From: Cryobacterium inferilacus
GTDB lineage: Bacteria; Actinomycetota; Actinomycetes; Actinomycetales; Microbacteriaceae
DNA: 60,764 nucleotides
Direction: 5' to 3'
Assembly: GCF_019599185.1 (NCBI RefSeq)
Contig: NZ_JAIEUL010000022.1
Coordinates: 1 to 60,764, forward strand
The position numbers and the translations under genes were made by a program. This document shows, piece after piece, positions 29,192 to 36,633 of this stretch. The stretch's first letter is position 1, and every line of letters begins with the position of its first letter. The notes beneath the pieces are model-generated. The model saw nothing but the letters and a program-made list of their open reading frames with translations, was not told where the DNA came from and did not search any database.

Positions 29192-29506
29192 TCAGAGGGT
29201 CCCTGCCACCAGGGCCGCCACTTCGGCGTCGGTGCGGGCCTCGAACACGCCCCACATCATGTGGGTCGGCCCGCTACCGTCGCTGCCCGCCTGGGCGGGT
29301 CGGCTCACCCAACGATTGGCGGTCGCCGCCGCACCCAGCGCCGAGAGTGACGGGGCGATGGTGGTCTTGCGCACCGAGCCGGCCACCACACTGCCGTCGC
29401 TGCCGAGGCGCCAACCGCGGCTCGCGGCCAGCACCTGGCCCAGTTCCTCATCGGTGAGCCAGCGTGAAAAGCTTCGATCGGGAGCGTCGATTCTGGTCAG
29501 CTTCAT
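29192..29506 (-). CDS. Small hypothetical protein
   Basis: A 104-residue soluble protein without recognised domain. It has conserved-looking charged N-terminus (MKLTRIDAPDRSFSRWL) and a C-terminal GPTHMMWGVFEARTDAE segment. It is supported by a leaderless promoter (TAGTCT 7 bases upstream of ATG) and by codon use like its neighbours. Function unknown. Confidence 0.6.
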   Translation of the reverse strand: MKLTRIDAPDRSFSRWLTDEELGQVLAASRGWRLGSDGSVVAGSVRKTTIAPSLSALGAAATANRWVSRPAQAGSDGSGPTHMMWGVFEARTDAEVAALVAGTL

Positions 29507-29513
29507 GTGACCA

Positions 29514-29519
29514 AGACTA
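29514..29519 (-). promoter_or_regulatory. -10 box of leaderless promoter
   Basis: TAGTCT on the minus strand ends 7 bases before ATG 29506. Confidence 0.55.
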
Positions 29520-29541
29520 AGCTCGCCGACCGACAGGCCGC

Positions 29542-30504
29542 TCAGGCCGGCAGCAGGGCGAGTTCGGCCTCCAGGCGCTCCACGTCCTCCCGGTGACAGA
29601 GCTCGGTGGCGGGCGTCATCGCCGTGGCGCTGCCGGCGGCAACGGCGGCGCGAAAGGCCGCGGGTGCGTCGTGGCCCTGGACGATGCGCAACACGAAGGC
29701 GGCCAGAAAGCTGTCGCCGGCACCCACGGTGCTCTGCACCTGTACCCGCGGAACCGCCAGGCGCAGCACGCCGGCGGCCGAGGCGAGTACCGCACCCTCG
29801 CCGCCGAGCGTGAGGGCCACGTACTCGGCGGATCCGCGCGAGACCAGGGCACTCGCGGCGGTGATCTGGCTCTCCTCGGTGTCCAGGGTCGAGCCCACCA
29901 GCTCACCCAGCTCACGTGCGCTGGGTTTGACCAGGAAGACGCCCTCTGCGAGGGCTTCGGCCAGGGCCGGGCCGGACGCATCCACTATGCAGCGGGCCTC
30001 CTGGGCGTGGGCCAGACGGGCAACCCTGGCGTAGAAATCATCGGGAACACCAGGCGGCAGGCTGCCGCTGGCCACGAAGTAGCCGCCGTGCGGAACTGCC
30101 GCCGCGACCCGGGCGAGGCAGGCCCGCCACTCGGTCTCGGTGACCTCGGGCCCCTGCAGCACGAAACGGAACTGCTTGCCGGTGCCGGTCTCGTCGACGG
30201 TGAAGCTCTCCCGGGTGCTGCCGGCAATCGGCACCACCACGGTGGGGATGCCCTCGGCCTCGATGAGCCGCCGATAGGCCTCGCCGGTCGGTCCGCCGGC
30301 GGCGTAGATGGCCAGGGTCTGGCCGCCCAGTCGCTGGATGACCCGCGACACGTTGATGCCACCACCACCGGGGTCGAGGCGGGAGAGCCCGCAGCGCATC
30401 TTGTGCTCACTGACCACGTTTTCCGTCGAAGTGCTGACGTCGAGGGCGGGGTTGATGGTGAGCGTGAGTATCGGCCGCAGCGGTGTCGACCTGGAGGCAT
30501 CCAT
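29542..30504 (-). CDS. pfkB: PfkB-type 6-phosphofructokinase (PfkB family sugar kinase)
   Basis: A 320-residue ribokinase-family kinase. It has the PfkB signature GGGGINVSRVIQRLGG (residues about 46-61), SGSLPPGVPDDF, IVDASGPAL, LVKPSARELGELVG and the catalytic STVGAGDSFLAAFVLR near 260-275. The GGGGIN form and the LPPGV block are closer to E. coli phosphofructokinase II than to FruK (GGKGIN). It phosphorylates fructose-6-phosphate or a related sugar phosphate with ATP in the cytosol. Single gene, leaderless promoter TAGGCT 6 bases before ATG. Confidence 0.85.
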   Translation of the reverse strand: MDASRSTPLRPILTLTINPALDVSTSTENVVSEHKMRCGLSRLDPGGGGINVSRVIQRLGGQTLAIYAAGGPTGEAYRRLIEAEGIPTVVVPIAGSTRESFTVDETGTGKQFRFVLQGPEVTETEWRACLARVAAAVPHGGYFVASGSLPPGVPDDFYARVARLAHAQEARCIVDASGPALAEALAEGVFLVKPSARELGELVGSTLDTEESQITAASALVSRGSAEYVALTLGGEGAVLASAAGVLRLAVPRVQVQSTVGAGDSFLAAFVLRIVQGHDAPAAFRAAVAAGSATAMTPATELCHREDVERLEAELALLPA

Positions 30505-30510
30505 GACCCC

Positions 30511-30516
30511 AGCCTA
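30511..30516 (-). promoter_or_regulatory. -10 box of leaderless promoter, pfkB
   Basis: TAGGCT on the minus strand ends 6 bases before ATG 30504. Confidence 0.6.
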
Positions 30517-30577
30517 GGACTGTGAGTCAGGCGGGGTCACCGAATGAACGGATGTGCTCCTCCGGTCGGGCTGCCGG

Positions 30578-30745
30578 CTAGCTCCGGGAGAACAGCCGGG
30601 AGAAGAATCCGCCGGAGGAGGCCTCCTTCTCGTGACCGGCGCAGCGGTCGGTGCGGGACACCCCGCGCATCACCTGGTCGACGTGCTGGCCGCAGCCGGC
30701 CCAGGTGGTTTTTCCGCAGGTCTTACAGGTCACGGCTCGGCACAT
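30578..30745 (-). CDS. 55-residue Cys-rich protein, copy B
   Basis: Paralogue of the small gene at 7274. Both start MC-AV-C-TCGK and share TWAGCGxHV, VM and RC at the same spacing; cysteines are C2, C7, C10, C18 and C35 with H21. Copy B adds about 18 residues with a Ser/Phe-rich tail. The ribosome-binding site AGAAGGAG lies 6 bases before ATG. Its promoter carries a perfect CsoR/CstR-type palindrome and the leader starts with an 18-base stem-loop. A metal- or persulfide-binding role under that repressor is inferred; nothing more is known from sequence. Confidence 0.85.
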   Translation of the reverse strand: MCRAVTCKTCGKTTWAGCGQHVDQVMRGVSRTDRCAGHEKEASSGGFFSRLFSRS

Positions 30746-30764
30746 GGGGTCTCCTTCTGGTGGG

Positions 30765-30782
30765 CCAGGCCGACCGGCCTGG
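30765..30782 (-). other. 5' leader stem-loop of copy B
   Basis: CCAGGCCGACCGGCCTGG is a palindrome with 8-base arms located between the predicted transcription start and the ribosome-binding site. It would fold at the 5' end of the messenger and could affect stability. Confidence 0.55.
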
Positions 30783-30792
30783 AGATCCCACA

Positions 30793-30808
30793 ATACCCCA
30801 TGGGGTAT
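30793..30808 (-). promoter_or_regulatory. CsoR/CstR-type operator, perfect palindrome
   Basis: ATACCCCATGGGGTAT is perfectly symmetric and differs from the site at 5533 by one base. It overlaps the -10-like TATTGT (30790-30795, minus strand) of the small Cys-rich gene. Confidence 0.8.
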
Positions 30809-30861
30809 ATCCGGGTCTGACCGAATGCTGGGCGCGACGGCTGCCCACCCTCCCGGCGGCG

Positions 30862-30867
30862 TAGGGT
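30862..30867 (+). promoter_or_regulatory. -10 box of leaderless promoter, NAD(P)HX epimerase
   Basis: TAGGGT ends 6 bases before GTG 30874. Confidence 0.6.
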
Positions 30868-30873
30868 GGCGGC

Positions 30874-31578
30874 GTGCCCACCCCGCCCATGCCCACGTAC
30901 ACCGCCGCCCAGGTCCACGAGGCCGAGGCCCCATTCCTGGCACGGGGTGTTCCGCTGATGCACCGAGCGGCGGCGGCCCTGGCGCGCGAGTCGGAAGCCC
31001 TGCTCGGCGGCCGAACCGGGGGAGTGGCCGGCGTCAGGATACTGGTGCTCGCCGGGGCCGGCAACAACGGCGCAGACGCCCTCTACGCCGCCGACCTGCT
31101 GGCCGAGCAGGGCGCCGCCCTGTGCATCCTGCCGACCAGCACGCGGGTGCACCGGGAGGCGCTCGAGGCGGTGCTCGCGCGCGGAGCCGATCTGCGCCCC
31201 GTCGGTGAACCCGCCGACGTCGTCGCCGCGCTGGCCCGATCGGCCGACCTCATCCTCGACGGCATCCTGGGCACCGGAACCAGCGACAGTCCGGCGCTGC
31301 GCGGACCCGCGCACGACACCGTGGCGGCGATCCTGCCGGTGCTGGACCCGGGGCATCCGCCCCTCGTGGTGGCGGTCGACTTGCCCAGCGGCATCGGCGT
31401 GGACGACGGCAGTGTGCCGGATGCGACTGTGTTGCGCGCCGATCTCACCGTGACCTTCGGCGGCTGCAAGGCCGGACTATTGAAGCATCCCGCCGCCGCG
31501 TACGCCGGCCGGGTGGTCGTGGCCGACATCGGCATCGCCGACGAGCTGGAGCGCATCCGCCGGCGCGACCTGGGCTGA
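30874..31578 (+). CDS. nnrE: NAD(P)H-hydrate epimerase, YjeF N-terminal domain
   Basis: A 234-residue single-domain YjeF_N protein. Signatures are VLAGAGNNGADALYAADLL (residues about 53-71), DLILDGILGTG (about 127) and VAVDLPSGIGVDDG (about 168). It epimerises damaged NADHX and NADPHX so that the dehydratase can repair them. The C-terminal kinase-like dehydratase domain found in many bacterial fusions is absent and no separate copy is seen nearby. Leaderless GTG start. Confidence 0.87.
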   Translation: MPTPPMPTYTAAQVHEAEAPFLARGVPLMHRAAAALARESEALLGGRTGGVAGVRILVLAGAGNNGADALYAADLLAEQGAALCILPTSTRVHREALEAVLARGADLRPVGEPADVVAALARSADLILDGILGTGTSDSPALRGPAHDTVAAILPVLDPGHPPLVVAVDLPSGIGVDDGSVPDATVLRADLTVTFGGCKAGLLKHPAAAYAGRVVVADIGIADELERIRRRDLG

Positions 31579-31663
31579 CGACCAGGTCTGACCACCTGGC
31601 CTGATGTCGGGCCGGGCACGCCGGGAGACCCGCCGACGTGCCGGGCGCCGTACCGCTGTCTCC

Positions 31664-32686
31664 CTACAGGGCCGGGACCCGCTCGTTCGGCAGGGGCGCC
31701 TCCGGCGGGGTGCCGTCGCCGAAGGGACGGCCGCCGAGGGCCTCACGGCCGTGCGCGGTGAGCCACACCGACGCATCCGGCCCCTTGGGCACGATGCCGG
31801 TGGGGTTGATGTCGCCGTGCGTCACGTAGTAGTGCTTCTTGATCTGGTCGAAGTCGATGGTGTCACCGAAGCCAGGGGTCTGGAACAGGTCGCGGGCGTA
31901 GGCCCAGAGCACCGGCATCTCGCTGAGCTTGTTGCGGTTGCACTTGAAGTGGCCGTGGTAGACCGCGTCGAATCGCGCGAGCGTGGTGAACAGGCGGATG
32001 TCGGCCTCTGTGATGGTGTCGCCGACGAGGTAACGCTGAGTGGTCAGGCGTTCCTCAAGCCAGTCCAGCCGGGCGAACAGGGTGTCGTAGGCCCGCTCGT
32101 AGGACTTCTGGCTGCCGGCGAACCCGCACTTGTACACTCCGTTGTTGACATCGTGGAAGATCAGCTCGGCGACCTCGTCGATCTCGGCGCGCAGTGCCTC
32201 CGGGTAGAGGTCGGGGGCGCCAGGCCGGTGGTAGTCCACCCACTCTGACTCGAAGTCGAGGGTGATCTGCGGGTAGTTGTTGGTCACGAGCTTCCCGGAG
32301 GGCACATCCACGATCGCCGGCACCGTGATGCCGCGTGGGTAATCGGGAAAACGCGCGAAGTAGGCATCCTGAATGCGCTCGATGCCGAGGACCGGGTCGA
32401 GTCCGTTGGGGTCGAGGTCGAAGGTCCAACTGTTCTTGTCGTGCGTGGGGCCGGGCAGACCCAGCGAGATGACTTTCTCCAGGCCGAGCAGGCGGCGCAC
32501 GATGGCGGTGCGGTTGGCCCAGGGGCACGCGCGGGCGGCCACCAGGCGGTAGCGGCCGGGCTCGACGGGCCAGCCGTCGCGGCCGTCGCGGGTGATGCGG
32601 TCCTCGATGTAATTGGTGTCGCGGTCGAAGTCCTTGCCGGGCTCCACGTAACTCGGACGCAGCGTACTGGGAGTGAGATTGCTCAT
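31664..32686 (-). CDS. Glutathionyl-hydroquinone reductase-type GST (Xi class)
   Basis: A 340-residue protein of the ECM4/YqjG family. The catalytic cysteine is C54 in ACPWANR (CPWA motif). The thioredoxin-like domain is followed by an all-helical domain with RYLVGDTITEADIRLFTTLARFD and YHGHFKCNRNKLSEMP, both family marks. The enzyme removes thiol adducts from hydroquinones; in actinobacteria the natural thiol is probably not glutathione but mycothiol, which is inference. Single gene with leaderless promoter. Confidence 0.9.
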   Translation of the reverse strand: MSNLTPSTLRPSYVEPGKDFDRDTNYIEDRITRDGRDGWPVEPGRYRLVAARACPWANRTAIVRRLLGLEKVISLGLPGPTHDKNSWTFDLDPNGLDPVLGIERIQDAYFARFPDYPRGITVPAIVDVPSGKLVTNNYPQITLDFESEWVDYHRPGAPDLYPEALRAEIDEVAELIFHDVNNGVYKCGFAGSQKSYERAYDTLFARLDWLEERLTTQRYLVGDTITEADIRLFTTLARFDAVYHGHFKCNRNKLSEMPVLWAYARDLFQTPGFGDTIDFDQIKKHYYVTHGDINPTGIVPKGPDASVWLTAHGREALGGRPFGDGTPPEAPLPNERVPAL

Positions 32687-32692
32687 GGCTCC

Positions 32693-32698
32693 ACGCTA
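32693..32698 (-). promoter_or_regulatory. -10 box of leaderless promoter, GST gene
   Basis: TAGCGT on the minus strand ends 6 bases before ATG 32686. Confidence 0.6.
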
Positions 32699-32750
32699 CG
32701 GGAAAATCCCGTGCGTACGCATGGAGTTGGCGATCCGTGTCCCGGATCGC

Positions 32751-33047
32751 TCAGTCGTGCAGGTGGTGCAGCGGCCAGGCCGTGGCGTCTGCGAGCAGGT
32801 CGAGCAGTGACTGCGCGGCCGCACGAGCCTGGGCTGCGCCCCTGGGGTCGTGGATGTCGATGGCCAGGGGAGGGGCCTCACCGAACTTGGGGATCTCCAC
32901 CTCGACCCGGCCGCCGTGTGGCAGCGCCACGAAGGCATGCGCGGTGTGCGCCCCCTGCACCGGCGCATCCAGGGTCGCGGCGATGACCGCGAGGGCCTCT
33001 GGTTTGGTGGCGTGGATGTCGGCGACGATCGTGGCGACGTGGTCCAT
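32751..33047 (-). CDS. Small hypothetical protein
   Basis: A 98-residue acidic soluble protein (MDHVATIVADIHATKPEAL..., HGGRVEVEIPKFGEAPPLAIDI). Start ATG 33047 has GAAGGG upstream. The frame continues upstream without stops but that part looks non-coding and lacks a start signal. No family recognised. Confidence 0.6.
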   Translation of the reverse strand: MDHVATIVADIHATKPEALAVIAATLDAPVQGAHTAHAFVALPHGGRVEVEIPKFGEAPPLAIDIHDPRGAAQARAAAQSLLDLLADATAWPLHHLHD

Positions 33048-33213
33048 GGCGGCCCTTCGGTGGAGTGTGCCCGCGAGATCGATGCCTGCTCGTGGCGATT
33101 GCGGCAAGCGTATCCGACCGGATGGCTGGGGCCATTCTTTCTCTCGCGTGCGGTGGCATCCGGGTCGATAATCGTCGGGTAACTGACAACCACGGCACAG
33201 AAGGAGAGCGACG

Positions 33214-33684
33214 ATGAGCACGCAACTGCACCCGTACCTGAGTTTTCGTGACAACGCCAAGGAGGCCATGGAGTACTACCAGTCGGTGTTCGGCGGCGAA
33301 CTCACCCGCAGCACATTCGCCGAGTTCCAGGCCAGCGAGGACCCGAGCGAGCAGGACAAGACCATGCACTCGAGCCTGACCACGCCGAACGGCATGTCGG
33401 TGATGGCGTCGGACACGCCCAACAGCATGGAGTACAAGCCCGGCAACAATTTCTCGCTGTCGCTCAGCGGCGACAACGCGGATGAGGCCGAACTGAGCGG
33501 CTACTGGAACAGACTGGTCGACGGCGGCTCGGTGACGATGCCGCTTGAGGTCGCGCCCTGGGGCGACAAATTCGGCATGTGCGTCGACAGATTCGGCGTG
33601 GCTTGGATGGTGAACATCGCGGGCGCCCCCGCCGATGTGACAGCGGATGCCCCCCGCGGTGCCGCCTCCAGCGACACTGTCTAG
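33214..33684 (+). CDS. VOC/PhnB-like glyoxalase-fold protein
   Basis: A 156-residue vicinal-oxygen-chelate protein of the PhnB/3-demethylubiquinone methyltransferase-like group: LHPYLSFRDNAKEAMEYYQSVFGGEL (first 31 residues, cut here into its strand and helix), SDTPNSMEY, and the C-terminal WGDKFGMCVDRFGVAWMVN. Ribosome-binding site AGAAGGAG lies 8 bases upstream. Usually a small-molecule binding or metal-dependent enzyme of unknown substrate. Confidence 0.85.
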   Translation: MSTQLHPYLSFRDNAKEAMEYYQSVFGGELTRSTFAEFQASEDPSEQDKTMHSSLTTPNGMSVMASDTPNSMEYKPGNNFSLSLSGDNADEAELSGYWNRLVDGGSVTMPLEVAPWGDKFGMCVDRFGVAWMVNIAGAPADVTADAPRGAASSDTV

Positions 33685-33738
33685 CCTGCGAACCGTGAGC
33701 GCCCCGAGAATCGCCGGATTTTCGGGGCTCGACGGGGT

Positions 33739-33744
33739 TAGGGT
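33739..33744 (+). promoter_or_regulatory. -10 box of leaderless promoter, ligD-polymerase gene
   Basis: TAGGGT ends 7 bases before ATG 33752; no ribosome-binding site is present. Confidence 0.6.
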
Positions 33745-33751
33745 GGGCGGC

Positions 33752-34774
33752 ATGAGCGCGGATGCCACGGAGATCGTTGTCGGCGGACCACACGGTGACA
33801 GGACAATGCGGGTGTCCAGCCCCGGGCGGGTGCTCTGGCCGGATGTCGGCATCACCAAGCTCGACCTGGCCGAGTACATCGTGGCCGTCGGGGAGGCATT
33901 CGTCGCCGCCAACGGCGACCGGCCGGTGTCGCTGCAACGCTTCCCTGGCGGCATCGACGGTGAGCAGTTCTTCTCCAAGAACCCGCCCAAGGGCGCGCCG
34001 GAGTTCGTGCGTGCCGTGCCCGTGGTCTACCCGAGCGGGCGCACGCATCCGCAGCTCGTGATCGACGAACCGGCGGGCGCCGTCTGGGCCGTGCAGATGA
34101 ACACCGTGGTCTTTCACCCCTGGCCGTCCCTGGCGGAGAACACCGACAACCCCGACCAGCTGCGCCTCGACCTGGACCCGCAGCCGGGCACCGATTTCGA
34201 TGACGCCATTCCGGTGGCCGTCGAGCTGCGCGCCGTGCTTGCCGAGGCCGGTCTCACCGCGTTCGTCAAGACCAGCGGCAACCGCGGCTTGCACGTCTTC
34301 GCGCCCATCGAGCCCACCGCCGAGTTCCAGGTGGTGCGGCACGCGGTGATCGCGGCCGCCCGCGAGGTCGAACGACGGATGCCGACCACCGTCACCACCG
34401 CCTGGTGGAAGGAGGAGCGTGGCGAGCGCATCTTCCTGGACTTCAACCAGGCGAACCGGGACCGCACCATGGCCGGTGCCTACAGCCCGCGAGCCCTGGC
34501 GCATGCCCCGGTATCGTGCCCGATCACCTGGGACGAACTCGCCTCCACCGATCCGACGGCGCACACGATTCTGACCGTGCCGGACCGGTTGCGCCGCACG
34601 GGCGACCCGTGGGCGGATATGCACGCCAGCCCCGGTCGGATCGACGTTCTGCTGCAGTGGTGGGAACGCGACCTCGAGGCGGGACTGGGCGAGCTGCCGT
34701 TCCCGCCGGACTATCCCAAGATGCCGGGGGAGCCGCCGCGCGTGCAGCCCAGCCGGGCCCGCCACGATCCCTGA
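33752..34774 (+). CDS. Stand-alone LigD polymerase-domain protein (PolDom, primase/polymerase)
   Basis: A 340-residue archaeo-eukaryotic primase-superfamily polymerase as in the N-terminal or C-terminal domain of LigD. Metal-binding aspartates D140 and D142 lie in LRLDLDPQPG, the third D230 in ERIFLDFNQANRDRT, and the SGNRGLHV motif at 175-182 binds the nucleotide. KNPPKGAP and the WPxxG start motif are also present. It fills gaps with (ribo)nucleotides in non-homologous end joining. Ligase and nuclease domains are not fused; a separate ATP-dependent ligase is at 45324-46370. Ku is not in the window. Confidence 0.9.
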   Translation: MSADATEIVVGGPHGDRTMRVSSPGRVLWPDVGITKLDLAEYIVAVGEAFVAANGDRPVSLQRFPGGIDGEQFFSKNPPKGAPEFVRAVPVVYPSGRTHPQLVIDEPAGAVWAVQMNTVVFHPWPSLAENTDNPDQLRLDLDPQPGTDFDDAIPVAVELRAVLAEAGLTAFVKTSGNRGLHVFAPIEPTAEFQVVRHAVIAAAREVERRMPTTVTTAWWKEERGERIFLDFNQANRDRTMAGAYSPRALAHAPVSCPITWDELASTDPTAHTILTVPDRLRRTGDPWADMHASPGRIDVLLQWWERDLEAGLGELPFPPDYPKMPGEPPRVQPSRARHDP

Positions 34775-34792
34775 GGTGGCGGTGCGGCGGCT

Positions 34793-34890
34793 CGCGAGTG
34801 GCGCTGCTGCTCTTTCGCGAGAGCGGCCGTGTGGCTGTCTCTGCGTGCGCGAAGTGACCACAGCGCCGCTTTCGCGAGGTGCTCACGACC
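34793..34890. repeat. Intergenic repeats with CTTTCGCGAG
   Basis: CTTTCGCGAG occurs at 34812-34821 and 34869-34878, each preceded by a GCGA-GTG/GCGCTG context, and TGTGG/CCACA arms between them can pair. It looks like a decayed palindromic repeat, not clearly related to families 1 and 2. Confidence 0.4.
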
Positions 34891-34932
34891 GGACTCCGTC
34901 TCGCGGGGGATGTCCCTGGGTGGCGGGATGGT

Positions 34933-34938
34933 TAGCGT
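34933..34938 (+). promoter_or_regulatory. -10 box of leaderless promoter, CPBP gene
   Basis: TAGCGT ends 7 bases before ATG 34946. Confidence 0.6.
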
Positions 34939-34945
34939 GGCAGGC

Positions 34946-35944
34946 ATGAGTGCACCGATCCAGAGCGACCAGGCGTCAGCATCCGCGCGTGACCAGAGTG
35001 ACATCGTGCCGGCCACGGTGCCCTGGACCGCGGTGGTGGTGTTCATCGTGCTGGCGTGCGGCCTGGCCTGGGTCGTCGCCCTGCCGCTGTGGCTCGACGG
35101 CAGCGGACTCGCCAACCCGCTCGCCGCTCTGCTGCTGCCGGTGATCATGTTCACTCCGGGCATCGCCGCCCTGTTCGTGGTGTTCATGGTGCAGCGACCG
35201 AGACCCCGCCCGATCGCCGAATACCTGGGCCTGTGGCCGCTGCGCCCGGTCGGCCGTACCATCTGGATGACCGTCTTCGGCATCGTCGGCAGCGCCCTGC
35301 TGGTCATCGTCGGCGTCTTCCTGGCCGCGGCCCTGGGCCTGGTGCAGCTCGACCTGGTGAACTTCTCCGGGTTCGCCCAGGTGCTGCAGGCGGCCAGCAC
35401 CGTCGACTCGCCCATCCCGGTGGGCGCGATCGTGCTCGTACAGCTGCTGTTGATCCCGTTCGCGGCGCTGCTGAACGGTGTGCTGGCGCTGGGTGAGGAG
35501 ATCGGCTGGCGTGGCTGGCTGCTGCAGAGCCTGCGCCCGCTCGGCACCTGGCCGGCCCTGCTCATCTCCGGTGTGGTCTGGGGTTTCTGGCACAGCCCGC
35601 TGATCCTGCTCGGCTACAACTTCGGCCAGCCCAACCTGTTCGGGGTCGGCCTGATGATCGGCGGCTGCATGTTCTACGGCGTGCTGCTGGGTTGGATGCG
35701 GCTACGCACCGGCTCGATCTGGCCGGCCGTGTTCGCCCACGGTGCGTTCAATGCGGCGGCCGGGTTCCTGCTGCTGGTGGTCGCCGCGAACACCTCCGCC
35801 GACCCGGTCGCTACCGGCCCGCTCGGCTGGGTGACCTGGATCGTGATGGCTGTCGTGATCGTGCTGCTGGTGCTCACCGGCCAGTTCCGCACGCAGCCGC
35901 GCCTGCAGCGCCGACCGGCTACTCACTGGGGCACGATCTCGTGA
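34946..35944 (+). CDS. CPBP family intramembrane metalloprotease
   Basis: A 332-residue membrane protein with about eight helices. The Abi/CPBP catalytic motifs are all visible: EEIGWRGWLL (glutamates and arginine), GFWHSPLILLG (histidine) and FAHGAFNAAAGFLL (histidine and asparagine). The family cleaves prenylated or peptide substrates within the membrane; substrate unknown. The stop codon lies inside a palindromic repeat. Start at ATG 34946 is supported by the leaderless promoter. Confidence 0.88.
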   Translation: MSAPIQSDQASASARDQSDIVPATVPWTAVVVFIVLACGLAWVVALPLWLDGSGLANPLAALLLPVIMFTPGIAALFVVFMVQRPRPRPIAEYLGLWPLRPVGRTIWMTVFGIVGSALLVIVGVFLAAALGLVQLDLVNFSGFAQVLQAASTVDSPIPVGAIVLVQLLLIPFAALLNGVLALGEEIGWRGWLLQSLRPLGTWPALLISGVVWGFWHSPLILLGYNFGQPNLFGVGLMIGGCMFYGVLLGWMRLRTGSIWPAVFAHGAFNAAAGFLLLVVAANTSADPVATGPLGWVTWIVMAVVIVLLVLTGQFRTQPRLQRRPATHWGTIS

Positions 35945-35999
35945 GTTGCCAGTTACTGCCCCTTCGGGCGCCTCCAGGGGGCGTCAAGTGGCAACTCAC
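35940..35999. repeat. Palindromic intergenic repeat (family 2), copy 2
   Basis: Arms GTGAGTTGCCAGTTACTG and the facing CAAGTGGCAACTCAC pair at most positions and enclose a GCCCC/GGGGGC inner stem. It overlaps the CPBP stop codon. Read on the minus strand it matches the block order of 27919-27978. Confidence 0.7.
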
Positions 36000-36001
36000 C
36001 T

Positions 36002-36087
36002 GCGGAGGGTGCGGAGCCTGAGCCCGCGGAGGGTGCGGAGCCTGTGGAGGCAGCTCGGGCAGCTCGGGCGCCTCGGGCAGGTCAGGC
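36002..36087. repeat. Short direct repeats between CPBP gene and folA
   Basis: GCGGAGGGTGCGGAGCCTG occurs twice (36002-36020, 36026-36044), followed by four copies of a 9-base unit (AGCTCGGGC, AGCTCGGGC, GCCTCGGGC, AGGTCAGGC) that run over the folA stop codon. Confidence 0.75.
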
Positions 36088-36633
36088 GGGGTGGCGCTGG
36101 TAACCCACGAAGCGGTAGCGCAGCCCGGTACGCGAGGTGAGCCACTCGGTGGCGGCGGTCTGGCTGAAGGCCGCATCGACCGGGGGAGCGATGGTGTCAC
36201 CGGCCGCATCGAGGTCGACCTCGGTCACCTCGAGTCGGTCGGCCAGCGGCATCGCCTGCCGGTAGATCTCACCGCCGCCGATGATCCAGACGGATGCGTC
36301 GGCCGCTGCCGACAGCGCCTCGGCCAGCGAGTGCGCAACCATGGCGCCCTCTGCCGCCCAATCCGGTTGCCGGGTGATCACGATGTTGTGCCGACCGGCC
36401 AGCGGACGGAACCGCTCCGGCAGCGAGTCCCAGGTTCGGCGGCCCATGACCACGGCGCCGGCCAGGGTGAGCTCCTTGAAGTGCGCCAGATCCTCGGGAA
36501 GATGCCACGGGATGGTGCCGGCATCGCCGATCACCCCGGACACCGCCTGCGCCCAGATCAGGCTGACGGGTGAGCGGCCGGCGGACGCCGACGCATCCGC
36601 CGCCGACGCATCCGCCGGCGGCTCAGACGGCAA
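36082..36633 (-). CDS. folA: Dihydrofolate reductase
   Basis: A 183-residue [34 protein letters not shown] (N-terminal substrate pocket), [12 protein letters not shown] (NADPH loop), [15 protein letters not shown] and a C-terminal FVGYQRH strand. It reduces dihydrofolate for thymidylate, purine and methionine synthesis. No ATG or GTG exists near the N-terminus; TTG 36633 with AAGG upstream is the likely start, overlapping thyA by 11 bases and giving an extension with two copies of ADASA. It follows thyA in one operon, which regenerates the folate that ThyA oxidises. Confidence 0.88.
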   Translation of the reverse strand: MPSEPPADASAADASASAGRSPVSLIWAQAVSGVIGDAGTIPWHLPEDLAHFKELTLAGAVVMGRRTWDSLPERFRPLAGRHNIVITRQPDWAAEGAMVAHSLAEALSAAADASVWIIGGGEIYRQAMPLADRLEVTEVDLDAAGDTIAPPVDAAFSQTAATEWLTSRTGLRYRFVGYQRHPA

